Shown here: in pieces, positions 8,375-17,171 of the stretch | Numbering within the stretch: position 1 is the stretch's first letter | Layout of the letters: the number at the start of each line of letters is the position of its first letter | Assembly (NCBI GenBank): GCA_945883845.1 | Contig: CAMCYI010000001.1 | Location: 62,001-126,000 of the forward strand | DNA: 64,000 nt | Reading direction: 5' to 3' | From: Bacteriovorax stolpii | Lineage (GTDB): Bacteria > Bdellovibrionota > Bacteriovoracia > Bacteriovoracales > Bacteriovoracaceae | The notes under the pieces: generated by a model | Told to the model about the DNA's origin: nothing | Databases searched by the model: none | The model's input: only the letters and a program-made list of their open reading frames with translations | Translations under genes and position numbers: made by a program

Positions 8375-9802
8375 CTATCCGCTTATTATGCCTTCTACTT
8401 TTAAAAGCTCGTAGGCAGAGTCAGAACAATAAACGTTCGGAACAAAATTAAACTTCGTCTGGAGATCACTGATAATAGAATTTTCTACGTCACCCAGGAG
8501 ACGAACTTCTCCGTTTTCCATGAGAATTTTCGCCGGATCCCGCTCGAGGAGAAGATTTTCGCTCGATTTTGATTTCACAAGTTTTTTGCGGGATTTGATA
8601 AAGATAATGTGCTTTTTTGGAAGGTCTTCAACGATCCAGTCTTTTTCAGTTCCCTTCTTCTTCAGGATGTCTTTGATCTCTTTGATTTTCTCTTCGGCCT
8701 TTCGGACGATTTTTTCGTAAGTATGTTCTTCGTCCTGAGAAAGGATCCGCTGCTTAAACTCTTCACACTTTACTGTCTTCGGCGCTTTTTCAAACAGCAG
8801 GCAGTTGGCGAGATCTTTGATGCGTGGATTTTTATCAAAAGTTCCGTCCATATAATACTGATGAACTTTCTGCATGAAGTACTGATCATTGAAACCGTAA
8901 AACTTCACCGGATCATTTGAAATCATGTCCATGAGTTGTGAGTAAGTCACAATCTTATTTTTCTCGAGCATGTAAAAAGTGATCTCTTCAGCGATGGCAT
9001 CGAAGCGGGCACCTCGTGCAGAACGAATCACCTGCGAGTACCATGCAAATCTGGCCATCAAAAAATCTTCCACAGCGTGAAGAGCATTATGGTGAATCGC
9101 AACTATCTCAACTCCGTTTACATTCGCGACTCGGAAATGGTGAAGCAAATAATCGCGATCGTAGGTGCCGTATTTAATCCCTGAATAGTGAGCGTCACGC
9201 AGGAGATAGTCCATGCGGTCACAGTCCACTTCGGAGTGAAGTATCTGGTTAGCGAGAACGCTGGGATCAATACCTTTCACGAGATTGGAGATCTTCTGCG
9301 GATCAAGACGATAGTTCTTGAGGATCTTAGTGATCCCGCCGTCGTAGTCTGTGTTCTTAATAATGAACGATCCGAGATGTTCGTGATCATCCGGATGGCC
9401 CTTGCCGTTCTTCTCTCTCGTCGTCTCTCCCCAGCGGATGTAGGCCATCTCAGTCGTGTGAGAGAACATAAATGCGCCGAGGTCGTGAAGCAAGGCTGCC
9501 AGACGAATACTTTGATGGAAGGCCTTATCCGGAGACTGGAGACTATCGTCGAAGAGATCATTATCTGAAACTGCTTTACCGAGGCGCTGAAGAATTTTAT
9601 GAGCGTTGAACATTACCCCGATAGAGTGACCGAAGCGCGAGTGTTCAGCACCTGGGAAAGTATAGAACGTGAACCCAAGCTGCTTTATCCAGCGAAGACG
9701 CTGATAGAAAGGTGTGTGGATGATTTCCCATTCGAGATTTGTAATGTTGATGAAACCGTAGAGGGGATCAAAGACGATTTTGCTTTTTGAGACGACTTCC
9801 AT
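8375..9802 (-). CDS. HD-domain phosphohydrolase (dGTPase-related)
   Basis: Cytoplasmic metal-dependent phosphohydrolase of the COG1078/SamHD1-like group, 475 residues. The HD site is visible as HSRFGHSIGV, then LLHDLGAFMFSH, and downstream HSEVDCDRMDYLLRDAHYSG, which together supply the H...HD...D metal ligands. Family members hydrolyse nucleoside triphosphates, but the substrate cannot be read from the sequence. A charged linker with Lys/Glu repeats lies at about 360-400. It is separated from ftsE by 110 bp and from the small gene upstream by a terminator, so it probably has its own promoter between 9803 and 9820. Confidence 0.88.
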   Translation of the reverse strand: MEVVSKSKIVFDPLYGFINITNLEWEIIHTPFYQRLRWIKQLGFTFYTFPGAEHSRFGHSIGVMFNAHKILQRLGKAVSDNDLFDDSLQSPDKAFHQSIRLAALLHDLGAFMFSHTTEMAYIRWGETTREKNGKGHPDDHEHLGSFIIKNTDYDGGITKILKNYRLDPQKISNLVKGIDPSVLANQILHSEVDCDRMDYLLRDAHYSGIKYGTYDRDYLLHHFRVANVNGVEIVAIHHNALHAVEDFLMARFAWYSQVIRSARGARFDAIAEEITFYMLEKNKIVTYSQLMDMISNDPVKFYGFNDQYFMQKVHQYYMDGTFDKNPRIKDLANCLLFEKAPKTVKCEEFKQRILSQDEEHTYEKIVRKAEEKIKEIKDILKKKGTEKDWIVEDLPKKHIIFIKSRKKLVKSKSSENLLLERDPAKILMENGEVRLLGDVENSIISDLQTKFNFVPNVYCSDSAYELLKVEGIISG

Positions 9803-9818
9803 GTATTTGACCTAAAAC

Positions 9819-9848
9819 GAAAAGAGGGTCCTCTTGGACCCTCTTTGA
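9819..9848 (-). terminator. Rho-independent terminator
   Basis: Perfect 11-bp inverted repeat, AAAGAGGGTCC at 9821-9831 and its complement at 9836-9846, with a 4-base loop. Read on the minus strand, a T-rich tail (TTTTCGTTTT) follows. It lies directly after the stop of the 72-residue gene and before the HD-hydrolase gene. Confidence 0.85.
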
Positions 9849-9864
9849 AGTTAACTTTTAATTT

Positions 9865-10083
9865 TTACTGAAGAACAGCGGCTTTGCGTTTACCTTTGCG
9901 TGCACGAGCAACTTTGCTAAGCGCGTATTCCATCAACATAAAGGCTTCGCGACGAAGACCGTTGTCGTGGATGTAACGGTAAAAGTTTTCAATATCGCCG
10001 TTGCTACGGAAGTTTTTGATCGTCATTACTTCAGGAGCTGCAGTTTTATCGTTCGGTGTCGTCATTTCTGTAATCTTAGACAT
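9865..10083 (-). CDS. Small basic hypothetical protein
   Basis: A 72-residue protein that I do not recognise. It has a polar N-terminus, a central predicted helical part (IENFYRYIHDN, REAFMLMEYALSKV) and a basic tail (RARKGKRKA) that could bind nucleic acid. A strong Shine-Dalgarno (GAGGAGA) lies about 5 bases before the ATG, and a perfect terminator follows, both of which support it as a real and well-expressed gene. It is 57 bp after the AAA+ regulator gene and may be co-transcribed with it. Confidence 0.75.
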   Translation of the reverse strand: MSKITEMTTPNDKTAAPEVMTIKNFRSNGDIENFYRYIHDNGLRREAFMLMEYALSKVARARKGKRKAAVLQ

Positions 10084-10140
10084 AGTGTCTCCTCAGGTCT
10101 GGTTAGTTTACTCTTTTTCTCACTACTCCATCAATGATTT

Positions 10141-11628
10141 CTATTGCTCGCGCGCCTCAATCAGGCCGTATGAGTGCAATTTGTTATAGAGAGTCTTCAC
10201 AGTAATTCCGAGAGCTTTTGCCGCGCGGGTCTTGTTACCACCCAGATGGCCAAGCGTGTCAATAATATGCTTCTTCTCAAGATCAAAGAGAGTGAATTCA
10301 ATATAAGAAGGCTTCACTTCTACTTTCTCAATTTTCACTTCCTGAGCGAACTCCGGGAGATGAGTTGCTTCGATGTACTGACCGTCAGTGAGGATATACG
10401 TGCGCTCCATGATGTTTTTCAATTCGTGAGCGTTTCCTGGCCAGAAGTACTGAGAGAGTTTCTCAATAGCGCCTGACGTGAGGATTTTAGATTCATTTTT
10501 CTTGTGATTCAGGAAGTGCTCTGCCATCACTTTGATATCGTCCTGGCGCTCTTTCATCGCAGGAATCTTGAGACCAACAGTATTGAGGCGGTAGAAGAGT
10601 TCTTCTTTGAATGCACCAGCTTCAACCAAAGTCTGAATGTGAACTTTAGAAGAAGCGATAACACGAACGTTGATCGCAACTTTTTGCTCAGTATCGACTG
10701 TGATCATCTCGCCGCTGACAAGAGCGCGGAGAAGTTTAGACTGGATATGTTGAGTCGTTGCACCAACGTCATCAATAATAAGTGTTCCGCCGTTCGCCTG
10801 GATCATGAGGCCTTTCGAGCTGAAAAGTTCGCGGTCAAGTTGAGACTCGTTAAGAGCTGAACAGCTAGCAACAACACATGCGCCTTTGCGGCCTGACCAT
10901 GCGTGGATTTTTCTTGCGAGAGTCTTCTTACCAACACCGTGGTTACCTTCAAGAAGAACCGGAAAGTCCTGAGAAGCTACTTTCTTCGCCATCTGAACGA
11001 TTTCGAGGAAGTTCTTCGAGAGACCGATCATCTGAGTGTTATCTTCGTGGTGACGAGATACCTGGATTTCAACACGGCTAGAAAGTTCTTTTTCGCGTGC
11101 TTCAATCTTGCCCTGGAGCTCTTTATTAAGATGCTTCGCCATGAGGTAGAGGTGCATGTTTTTGATTGGTGAATGAAGCTCTTTAAATACTTCATTGATA
11201 ATCACGAGATCTGATTCAGAGAAGTTTCTGTCTTTCTTCATCGACTGGATGTTGATTGTTCCGATAACAGAACCTTCAATCATAATAGGAAGACATATTT
11301 CAGCTTCAACAGCTTCATCACGAATGCCAGTTGATGCAATAGGATCTCTTTTAACTGAGTTTGAGTAATAAGCGCGTTTCATGCGGGCAACGTAGCCAGA
11401 AAGTCCCTGACCTTTAGCGAGGGTCTTAGCAGAACTGAGGGCCTTTCCGTTTTCAGCAATAAGAAGAGTTGAGCCATCAGAAAGAACTTCAAATCCTTGA
11501 ACCTTGTATTCATCAGACAGGTCATGGATAAATCCAGAAAGCTTGCTGAAGAAGATCACTTCATCCAGGTTGCTCAAAAGAACTGTCGAAAGTGTTGCTA
11601 GTTCGTTTTGGTTAAGTGCTGATTTCAT
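10141..11628 (-). CDS. GAF-AAA+-Fis regulator lacking the GAFTGA loop
   Basis: NtrC-family-like transcriptional regulator of 495 residues: an N-terminal GAF sensor (about 20-190), an AAA+ domain (about 205-430) and a C-terminal Fis-type helix-turn-helix (NKTRAAKALGITVKTLYNKL). Walker A (GNHGVGKKTLA, near 228) and Walker B (GTLIIDDVG, near 275-283) are present, as is the arginine region (FKEELFYRLN). The segment that should hold GAFTGA is deleted: ELF is followed by SSKGLMIQANGGT. Homologues without this loop cannot remodel sigma-54 holoenzyme, so it may act with sigma-70 or as a repressor. A candidate sigma-70 promoter lies upstream at 11695-11723. Confidence 0.9.
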   Translation of the reverse strand: MKSALNQNELATLSTVLLSNLDEVIFFSKLSGFIHDLSDEYKVQGFEVLSDGSTLLIAENGKALSSAKTLAKGQGLSGYVARMKRAYYSNSVKRDPIASTGIRDEAVEAEICLPIMIEGSVIGTINIQSMKKDRNFSESDLVIINEVFKELHSPIKNMHLYLMAKHLNKELQGKIEAREKELSSRVEIQVSRHHEDNTQMIGLSKNFLEIVQMAKKVASQDFPVLLEGNHGVGKKTLARKIHAWSGRKGACVVASCSALNESQLDRELFSSKGLMIQANGGTLIIDDVGATTQHIQSKLLRALVSGEMITVDTEQKVAINVRVIASSKVHIQTLVEAGAFKEELFYRLNTVGLKIPAMKERQDDIKVMAEHFLNHKKNESKILTSGAIEKLSQYFWPGNAHELKNIMERTYILTDGQYIEATHLPEFAQEVKIEKVEVKPSYIEFTLFDLEKKHIIDTLGHLGGNKTRAAKALGITVKTLYNKLHSYGLIEAREQ

Positions 11629-11694
11629 GTTGGATCCCCTTTACACATTTAAAGCCGGTAATGATAAAAATTTACACAGTGCGTTGCTGAGGAG

Positions 11695-11723
11695 ATATTA
11701 CAATTTGTATGAATAATTTACAA
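11695..11723 (-). promoter_or_regulatory. Candidate sigma-70 promoter of the GAF-AAA+ regulator
   Basis: On the minus strand, TTGTAA (11718-11723) and TAATAT (11695-11700) are separated by 17 bases, leaving a leader of about 60 bases to the ATG at 11628. It was found by eye and is untested. Confidence 0.4.
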
Positions 11724-11766
11724 GACTAATTTGATGCGGTGTTTAAATTTTCTTCGAAATTTTAAG

Positions 11767-13119
11767 TTATTTCGGAAGGTTAGACCATGCCGGAGAGAAG
11801 CAGCGGCCAAAATCCTGGGTCAACTGGCCCAAAACTTCGCCCTCTCTGTTCATTATGTACACATCTTGGACAGCCTTGGACCTGGAGAGGATCCTTTTGC
11901 TAGTAAAAACAATGAATTCGCCGTCCGGAGAGAACGATGGATCTTCATTGGAACCGAAATCCTTAGTCAGTCGCGAAAGATTGTTTCCGGCAGCATCGAG
12001 CTTGTACAAATCAAAGCCATTATCCACCCATGAGGTGAAAACGATCTCTTTCCCGTCTGGGGAGAAGCGTGGAGTCGCATTGAATTGCCCGACGAAGGAA
12101 ATTCTCTTAACCTCTTTCTCCGTCTCTCTCGGATCCATCGTATAGATATGGGCCTTGCCCGCACGTGATGACAGGAAAGTCATGAGAGAGCCATCGCGAG
12201 TGACTGAAGGATCCACATCCTCTGCATAATTTGAAGTGATCTTACGAAGTTTTTGAGAGCCGATGTTCATCTCGTAAATGTCGGCATTACCTCCGTATGA
12301 AAGGGTGAGATAAGCAGAACCACCGTCAGCACTCCATGTTGCGCCAGAGTTGATTCCCGGCTTACCTGATATCGTAGAAAATCTTTTTGAACCAATGTCA
12401 TAAGTCATGAGATCAATATTCTTGATCGTTCTCACACGCGCGCGAGTCACATCTTTGTGAGAAGCGATCAATGAGAACATGATTTTTGAATTGTCCGGAG
12501 AAACTGACGGGCCGATAACAATTGAATGGAAATTTGTAAGCTTCTCCACCCTGCGGCCGTCAAAATCCATGATGTAGACTTCTTTCTCAATATCTTTTGT
12601 TCTCGATGTGCGGTCAGAAACGAAGACGATTTTCGAATTAAAGATAGAGGGTTTTCCCGTCATTGATCTGTAAACCTGATCCGCGACTCTGTGGCCCTGG
12701 CTTCTGAGTGAAGACTGAGAAATTGTGAATGACTGAGAAAGAATATTTTTCTTTGTCGATACACTCCAGACTTTGATTGAAGCAGAGATATCAGCACCAG
12801 AGCCGGAGATAGAACTCGCTACGAAGTAAGTCACTCCACCGCCGGCCCATTTCTCGAGCTGCGGAGAAGAAAAGCTGTTTTGACCTTTCTGAGAATATTC
12901 AACGGCATTAAACTTGTGCTTATAAAAAACAAAGTCATTACGAAGGATATCAAGAAATTCCGCAGCGAGGGATTTCTGAGTGACACTCAGGTTTTTAAGT
13001 TCGGCATCATCGATCACGAGCTTGTCCTTATCAGCTTCAGCTTGCCCGACTGCAATGACAGCATCCTGAGCATAGAGGGAGAAGTTGAAGAACATAGCAA
13101 GAAGGAGAATGAATTTCAT
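11767..13119 (-). CDS. tolB: Tol-Pal system periplasmic protein TolB
   Basis: Periplasmic beta-propeller protein of the Tol system, 450 residues. A signal peptide (MKFILLLAMFFNFSLYAQ) is followed by the TolB N-terminal alpha/beta domain (about 25-160), then repeated WD40-like TolB blades with the recurrent pattern SPDG/KIVFTS (SPDNSKIMF, SPDGKEIVFTS, SPDGEFIVFTS). It would link the inner-membrane TolQRA complex to outer-membrane partners. It is the last gene of the tol operon, 7 bp after tolA, and no pal gene follows. Confidence 0.94.
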   Translation of the reverse strand: MKFILLLAMFFNFSLYAQDAVIAVGQAEADKDKLVIDDAELKNLSVTQKSLAAEFLDILRNDFVFYKHKFNAVEYSQKGQNSFSSPQLEKWAGGGVTYFVASSISGSGADISASIKVWSVSTKKNILSQSFTISQSSLRSQGHRVADQVYRSMTGKPSIFNSKIVFVSDRTSRTKDIEKEVYIMDFDGRRVEKLTNFHSIVIGPSVSPDNSKIMFSLIASHKDVTRARVRTIKNIDLMTYDIGSKRFSTISGKPGINSGATWSADGGSAYLTLSYGGNADIYEMNIGSQKLRKITSNYAEDVDPSVTRDGSLMTFLSSRAGKAHIYTMDPRETEKEVKRISFVGQFNATPRFSPDGKEIVFTSWVDNGFDLYKLDAAGNNLSRLTKDFGSNEDPSFSPDGEFIVFTSKRILSRSKAVQDVYIMNREGEVLGQLTQDFGRCFSPAWSNLPK

Positions 13120-13126
13120 AAAACCT

Positions 13127-13936
13127 CTAAAGTGGGAAACCTAAAATGATTCCTGAATTGGTTAATCTTGAGGCCACAGCATCCGTTGGTTTCGGATAAG
13201 GAGCAGCCGAGCGAATCGCCTGTTCGGCGCGGGCATCAAATTCCGGAGTGCCGGAAGATTCAACATGTTCAAGTTTGAGAACACTTCCACTTGCAGACAG
13301 ATAAATCCTGATGCGACAGCGAAGGTCTTTTTCTAATAGATATGTAGGAAGTTTCCAGAACTGACGGATAATTCCAGGCAATGCCTGAACGTAGGCGCCA
13401 AACTCGCTGGTCGCTTCATCAGAGTAATCACCAACAAGAGCAGAACCATGACTCAGGCGATTTCCCTCAAGAACCAGAGAATCGAGATTCTTCAAGGCCT
13501 TCCCGTTCTTAGTCCCCTGCTTCTGTTCTTTCGGCGCAATTTTCTTATTTGAGTAATCGTTAAGCACGCTGAGGAAAGAGGCTTTCTTCTTCTTCTCTTC
13601 AACTTTGCCAGCTTCTTCGATCACGATATCGTCTTTCTTAATGACGTCAGGAGTCTCTTCAACTTTTTCAACAGTCTCTTCTTTTGGGCCTTCTACTTTT
13701 TCAGGAATGGTGGGACTCGCCTGCCGGGCCATGTCTTTTAATTCCTGAATCGTAAACTTCGGCATACCTACAACATCGACGCGGACACTTGATTTAATGA
13801 TTTCAATATCATTGCTTTTAAAAACGCTGTGAACGATCTTTCCAGTCGCGAGAGATAAAAGGATAAGACCCACGTGGGCCCCGAAGGAGACCAAAAAATC
13901 ACGGGTGAATTGTCCCTGATCAGTTGTCGTCGACAT
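13127..13936 (-). CDS. tolA: TolA/TonB-like energy transducer
   Basis: Inner-membrane-anchored protein of 269 residues that would carry proton-motive energy to the outer membrane. There is one N-terminal membrane segment (about 10-35), a Lys/Glu/Val-rich extended region (about 75-150) and a C-terminal TonB/TolA-type domain (about 185-265: GIIRQFWKLP, RIRIYLSASGSVLKL, FDARAEQAIRSAAPYPKP). The linker is shorter than in E. coli TolA. Its place between tolR and tolB supports TolA rather than TonB. It starts one base after the tolR stop. Confidence 0.85.
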   Translation of the reverse strand: MSTTTDQGQFTRDFLVSFGAHVGLILLSLATGKIVHSVFKSNDIEIIKSSVRVDVVGMPKFTIQELKDMARQASPTIPEKVEGPKEETVEKVEETPDVIKKDDIVIEEAGKVEEKKKKASFLSVLNDYSNKKIAPKEQKQGTKNGKALKNLDSLVLEGNRLSHGSALVGDYSDEATSEFGAYVQALPGIIRQFWKLPTYLLEKDLRCRIRIYLSASGSVLKLEHVESSGTPEFDARAEQAIRSAAPYPKPTDAVASRLTNSGIILGFPL

Positions 13937-14359
13937 CTAGAGTTTCTTCTCCACTTCAGTCACGAGGGCAATGTTGCTCACACCGGCCCTCTTGAGATTC
14001 GCGATCAGTTTTGCCACTTTCTCATAGCGCAGGTTGTAGTCCGCGCGCAGATAAATAATGTCTGTTTTATTTTTCTGAAACAGTTTAAGGATGGATGGAA
14101 TCAGGTCTTTCGATGTCACCATGTCTTTACCGATAAAGAACTGTTCCTGCTCAGTGATTGAAAGGATAACGAGTTCAGGACGGAGTCCGACGTTATTCAC
14201 TTTCTGAGTTTTCGGAAGCTTGAGATCTATACCAGAGAAAAGCATTGGTGCAGTCACCATAAAGATCACGAGAAGAACGAGCATGACGTCCACTAATGGT
14301 GTGACGTTGATGTCCGAGACCGGACCCTTTTTTCTCCCCGAGCTCATTTGCATGCCCAT
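13937..14359 (-). CDS. tolR: Tol system protein TolR (ExbD/TolR family)
   Basis: Inner-membrane component of the proton channel, 140 residues. The ATG at 14359 is chosen because it follows the tolQ stop by 4 bases and has an AGAAGGA ribosome site at the right distance; a longer frame would need a TTG at 14395 inside tolQ. It has a single membrane helix with the essential Asp at about residue 24 (PLVDVMLVLLVIF), then a periplasmic domain. It pairs with TolQ. Confidence 0.93.
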   Translation of the reverse strand: MGMQMSSGRKKGPVSDINVTPLVDVMLVLLVIFMVTAPMLFSGIDLKLPKTQKVNNVGLRPELVILSITEQEQFFIGKDMVTSKDLIPSILKLFQKNKTDIIYLRADYNLRYEKVAKLIANLKRAGVSNIALVTEVEKKL

Positions 14360-14363
14360 GGCC

Positions 14364-15065
14364 CTAGTCCTTCTTGATGAGAATTGAACGCTCAATGAGG
14401 TTCAAAAAATCCTGCGAGAAAGTTTCCATCTGAGAATTGATCTTGGTGATCTGGTTGTTGAAGTAGTTGAAGAACCAGACCGCAGGAATCGCAGCTCCGA
14501 GACCAACTGCTGTGGCAACAAGTGCTTCCGCAATACCAGGCGCAACAGCTTCGATTGATCCACCACCGCTAGAGAGACCGGAGAAGGCATCAATGATCCC
14601 CCATACTGTTCCGAAGAGTCCTATGAATGGGGTGATACTTCCGATAGACGCCAGTGTTGAAACACGGTTATCCAGTTTTTCGTTGGAAGCATTAAATCCG
14701 GTTTTCAGTGCGCGCTCGAGGGCCTGAAATCCATGCTCGGAAAAATATGTTCCGATGTTTCCTTTGCCTGACGAGCTGAGTTTTTCGCTGACTTTATTGA
14801 GTTCTTCGTAACCTCTTCTGAACATCAAGCTGGTTGTTGAAGCGTGATTTTCACCCGCTTCACGGTTGATCTCAGTGATTGAATTACTTCCTTTGAAGAA
14901 AGTCTGGAACTTGTCGTTCGCTGCCATCACTTCCTGGAGCTCTTTGTACTTGCGGACAATAATCGTCCACGAAAGTGCTGAAGCAGCGAGAAGAAGCAGG
15001 AGTACGATTTTCACAACAACGCCTGATTCTAAAAGCAGCTGCCAAATGTTTAATCCACCATGCAT
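14364..15065 (-). CDS. tolQ: Tol system protein TolQ (MotA/TolQ/ExbB family)
   Basis: Proton-channel protein of 233 residues with three membrane segments: one near 12-35, then a cytoplasmic region, then two near 145-165 and 185-210 that carry the family motif (PFIGLFGTVWGIIDAF, APGIAEALVATAVGL). With TolR it energises TolA at constriction sites. It is 8 bp from the upstream multi-membrane gene, so it belongs to a longer operon starting at or before sppA. Confidence 0.94.
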   Translation of the reverse strand: MHGGLNIWQLLLESGVVVKIVLLLLLAASALSWTIIVRKYKELQEVMAANDKFQTFFKGSNSITEINREAGENHASTTSLMFRRGYEELNKVSEKLSSSGKGNIGTYFSEHGFQALERALKTGFNASNEKLDNRVSTLASIGSITPFIGLFGTVWGIIDAFSGLSSGGGSIEAVAPGIAEALVATAVGLGAAIPAVWFFNYFNNQITKINSQMETFSQDFLNLIERSILIKKD

Positions 15066-15073
15066 GATTCACC

Positions 15074-15901
15074 TCAACGTAAGAGCTTTCTGACCGAATG
15101 AAAAAATTGATTCCGGTACTTGTAGTAACAAAAAGATACCAGCCAAATAACGGCTAGCAAAGACATTGAAACTCTACGTTCAATTTTAAAGGGTGAAAAA
15201 TCAAATCCCCACACAGGATCCATTCCCATGAGAGATGCCATCGGGGCAATAAATATTAACAAAAAACAAACCACATTGCTCCAGTTCTTGAAGTTCTTTC
15301 CCGAGAGAAGAAGAAGAGTTCCGAAGCAGAGAATCACAAAAGGCATGAGTTCATAATAGTCCGGCACACTCATGCGATAAGCGATAGCGAACATCACCAG
15401 ATACATAACAGATAGCCAGAGACTGCGTGGTTCGTCTTTTGGATTTAAGACTTCATCAAGATGAGCGATGAGAACAAACTCGAGACCGAAGAACAAAAAT
15501 ATTCCGGAGAAACTAACGAGGTGGTAATACCAATAGCCCATATTCTGCGGATTGAAGCTGATCTTAGCGAGAGCGATGTAACTGATGATCATAAATACCG
15601 AGATCACCGGTGCTTCAGCATCAGGCCAGGTGAAGTATTTTTTGACGAGCTCGCGAACACCCTGAAAATGATAAAGACGAATATGGAACCATCTATTAAT
15701 CAGGAAAAGGGATCCGATTTTCGAAACGAGCAGGATTTCCCAGTGATTGTTATGAAGCCAGGCCTCAACAATGCTGATTTCATGCTCGAGAAGAAAGTGA
15801 AAGAAGGCACCCATTGAGCTGAGTATGATAGTAAAAGAAACATAGATAAGCTGATAAAAAGCGTAATACTTAATGTTCTTGGAAAAATTGTTTCCAGGCA
15901 T
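15074..15901 (-). CDS. Hypothetical polytopic membrane protein
   Basis: A 275-residue protein with about seven or eight membrane helices and short loops; I do not recognise the family. The start at 15901 overlaps the upstream stop as TGATG, with a GTG three bases earlier as an alternative. It lies between a secreted M48-like protein and tolQ in a tightly packed operon, which suggests an envelope role. Aromatic residues are common (YYAFYQLIY, GYWYYHL). No transporter or enzyme motif is evident. Confidence 0.75.
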   Translation of the reverse strand: MPGNNFSKNIKYYAFYQLIYVSFTIILSSMGAFFHFLLEHEISIVEAWLHNNHWEILLVSKIGSLFLINRWFHIRLYHFQGVRELVKKYFTWPDAEAPVISVFMIISYIALAKISFNPQNMGYWYYHLVSFSGIFLFFGLEFVLIAHLDEVLNPKDEPRSLWLSVMYLVMFAIAYRMSVPDYYELMPFVILCFGTLLLLSGKNFKNWSNVVCFLLIFIAPMASLMGMDPVWGFDFSPFKIERRVSMSLLAVIWLVSFCYYKYRNQFFHSVRKLLR

Positions 15902-16782
15902 CACAGGACTTTTTCATCCGGGCTTAGCCATTTCACCTGCATCTCCGGCGAAGGGTACAGTTTTACGTAATCTTTGTACTGGGCGTTTGATTTGATAAAA
16001 CGATCAATTTTGCTGAGCATTTTGAAATATGTATTCCAGAGTTCAGGACTTGATTTAAGAAATGCATCCATCTTTTTTGTAATTTCAAACTGCTGCTGAA
16101 ACGTGTAACCGGTGATATTCACCTGCTTGTCGTAATTGGCGAGAAGTTCCTGCACCATCGAAGGATCAATTTTTGTCGTTTCGAAATTGGCCCCCGCAAG
16201 CTTCTTCATTTTGTCAGTACTCACCTGCTTCTTAAAATAGCCGGCTTCCATACGAAGAAAATCTTCCAGAAGAAGAAGCGAGATCTCAAGTTTAGTCAGA
16301 TCTAACGATCGAATGAATGGGACAGAAAGGAGAAGAATGATCTCATGATCACTACCCGGAAGAGACGTACGAACAACAGTCGGCGTGTTCAAAAGAAGGA
16401 TTTTAAATTTCTTCTGGTAAAACCCAAGCTTCTCCATCATCGACTTGAACGACGTTTCCAGCCCATAATCCGGCTTGTTAAAATCCCAGCCCAGGATCTG
16501 CGCGTTCTTAACGAGCCAATACTCAGAGACAAATCCCCAAAGCTCAGATTCGGGCGGGTAAAAAAAACGTGAGCCTTCCATGACCTTCTGCTCTTTTTTG
16601 AGAATCTTAACCTGTTTAACTTTTTGTTTTGCTTCCTGAGACAGGCCGTCTTGCTGAAGAACTTTTTTGATATGAGTGAAGTTCACCAGCTCAAGTTCTT
16701 TTTCTTCCTGAAGTTTTTCAGAATCCTGGGCGTGCGCAGTTGCGGACAACAATAGGGTCATCATCATCAGCTTACTTAACAC
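15901..16782 (-). CDS. Secreted protein resembling an M48 peptidase without HEXXH
   Basis: About 293 residues. The GTG at 16782, with AAGGGG six bases before it, opens a signal peptide (LSKLMMMTLLLSATAHA). A longer frame from the ATG at 16809 is possible but overlaps the SH3-like gene more. The centre resembles M48 metallopeptidases in order and spacing (LLLNTP, LPGSDHEIILLLSVPFIRSL, then KLEISLLLLEDFLRMEAG), but LEDFL stands where HEXXH is expected, so it would be non-catalytic. This match is my own alignment by eye; otherwise the protein is unknown. It sits in the lapB-tol operon. Confidence 0.7.
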   Translation of the reverse strand: MLSKLMMMTLLLSATAHAQDSEKLQEEKELELVNFTHIKKVLQQDGLSQEAKQKVKQVKILKKEQKVMEGSRFFYPPESELWGFVSEYWLVKNAQILGWDFNKPDYGLETSFKSMMEKLGFYQKKFKILLLNTPTVVRTSLPGSDHEIILLLSVPFIRSLDLTKLEISLLLLEDFLRMEAGYFKKQVSTDKMKKLAGANFETTKIDPSMVQELLANYDKQVNITGYTFQQQFEITKKMDAFLKSSPELWNTYFKMLSKIDRFIKSNAQYKDYVKLYPSPEMQVKWLSPDEKVL

Positions 16783-17170
16783 GGGTATCCCCTTGTACGT
16801 AGTGATCATAGAGTCGTCCCCAATAATAAAGCTCGGCGAGATCGAGATTCAGAGAATCAAAAAATTTCGGATACTGCCCTTGAAAACAATCCGGTCTTTT
16901 TTCACTGAGATATTCTTTGAGAACAAAACCTTTATAGTCCGCGACCTGTACATATGCCCACTCAGGACCAGCTTGTACCTTGGAAGTTTCGATTACTTTC
17001 ACCGGGTGAGCACATTGAATCGTAGTGAGACTGGCCGAGGTGCGCACAGAAGATTGATGAACATGACCGAAGATCGGCTTCATATAGAAGACACCGACAA
17101 TTTTCTCATCTGTAGATGTTGTTTCTGCCAGGACACTGAAGATGGAGAAGAAAGCCATCATCCACAACAT
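16772..17170 (-). CDS. Secreted SH3-like domain protein
   Basis: About 132 residues with a signal peptide (MLWMMAFFSIFSVLA) and a bacterial SH3-like region around 35-100 (HQSSVRTSASLTTIQCAHPVKVIE, then GPEWAYVQVADYKGFVLKEYLS). Such domains often bind peptidoglycan or peptides. The ATG at 17170 follows the lapB stop by one base, which is preferred over the longer frame inside lapB. The 3' end overlaps the next gene by about 11 bases. Confidence 0.75.
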   Translation of the reverse strand: MLWMMAFFSIFSVLAETTSTDEKIVGVFYMKPIFGHVHQSSVRTSASLTTIQCAHPVKVIETSKVQAGPEWAYVQVADYKGFVLKEYLSEKRPDCFQGQYPKFFDSLNLDLAELYYWGRLYDHYVQGDTRVK

Positions 17171-17171
17171 G

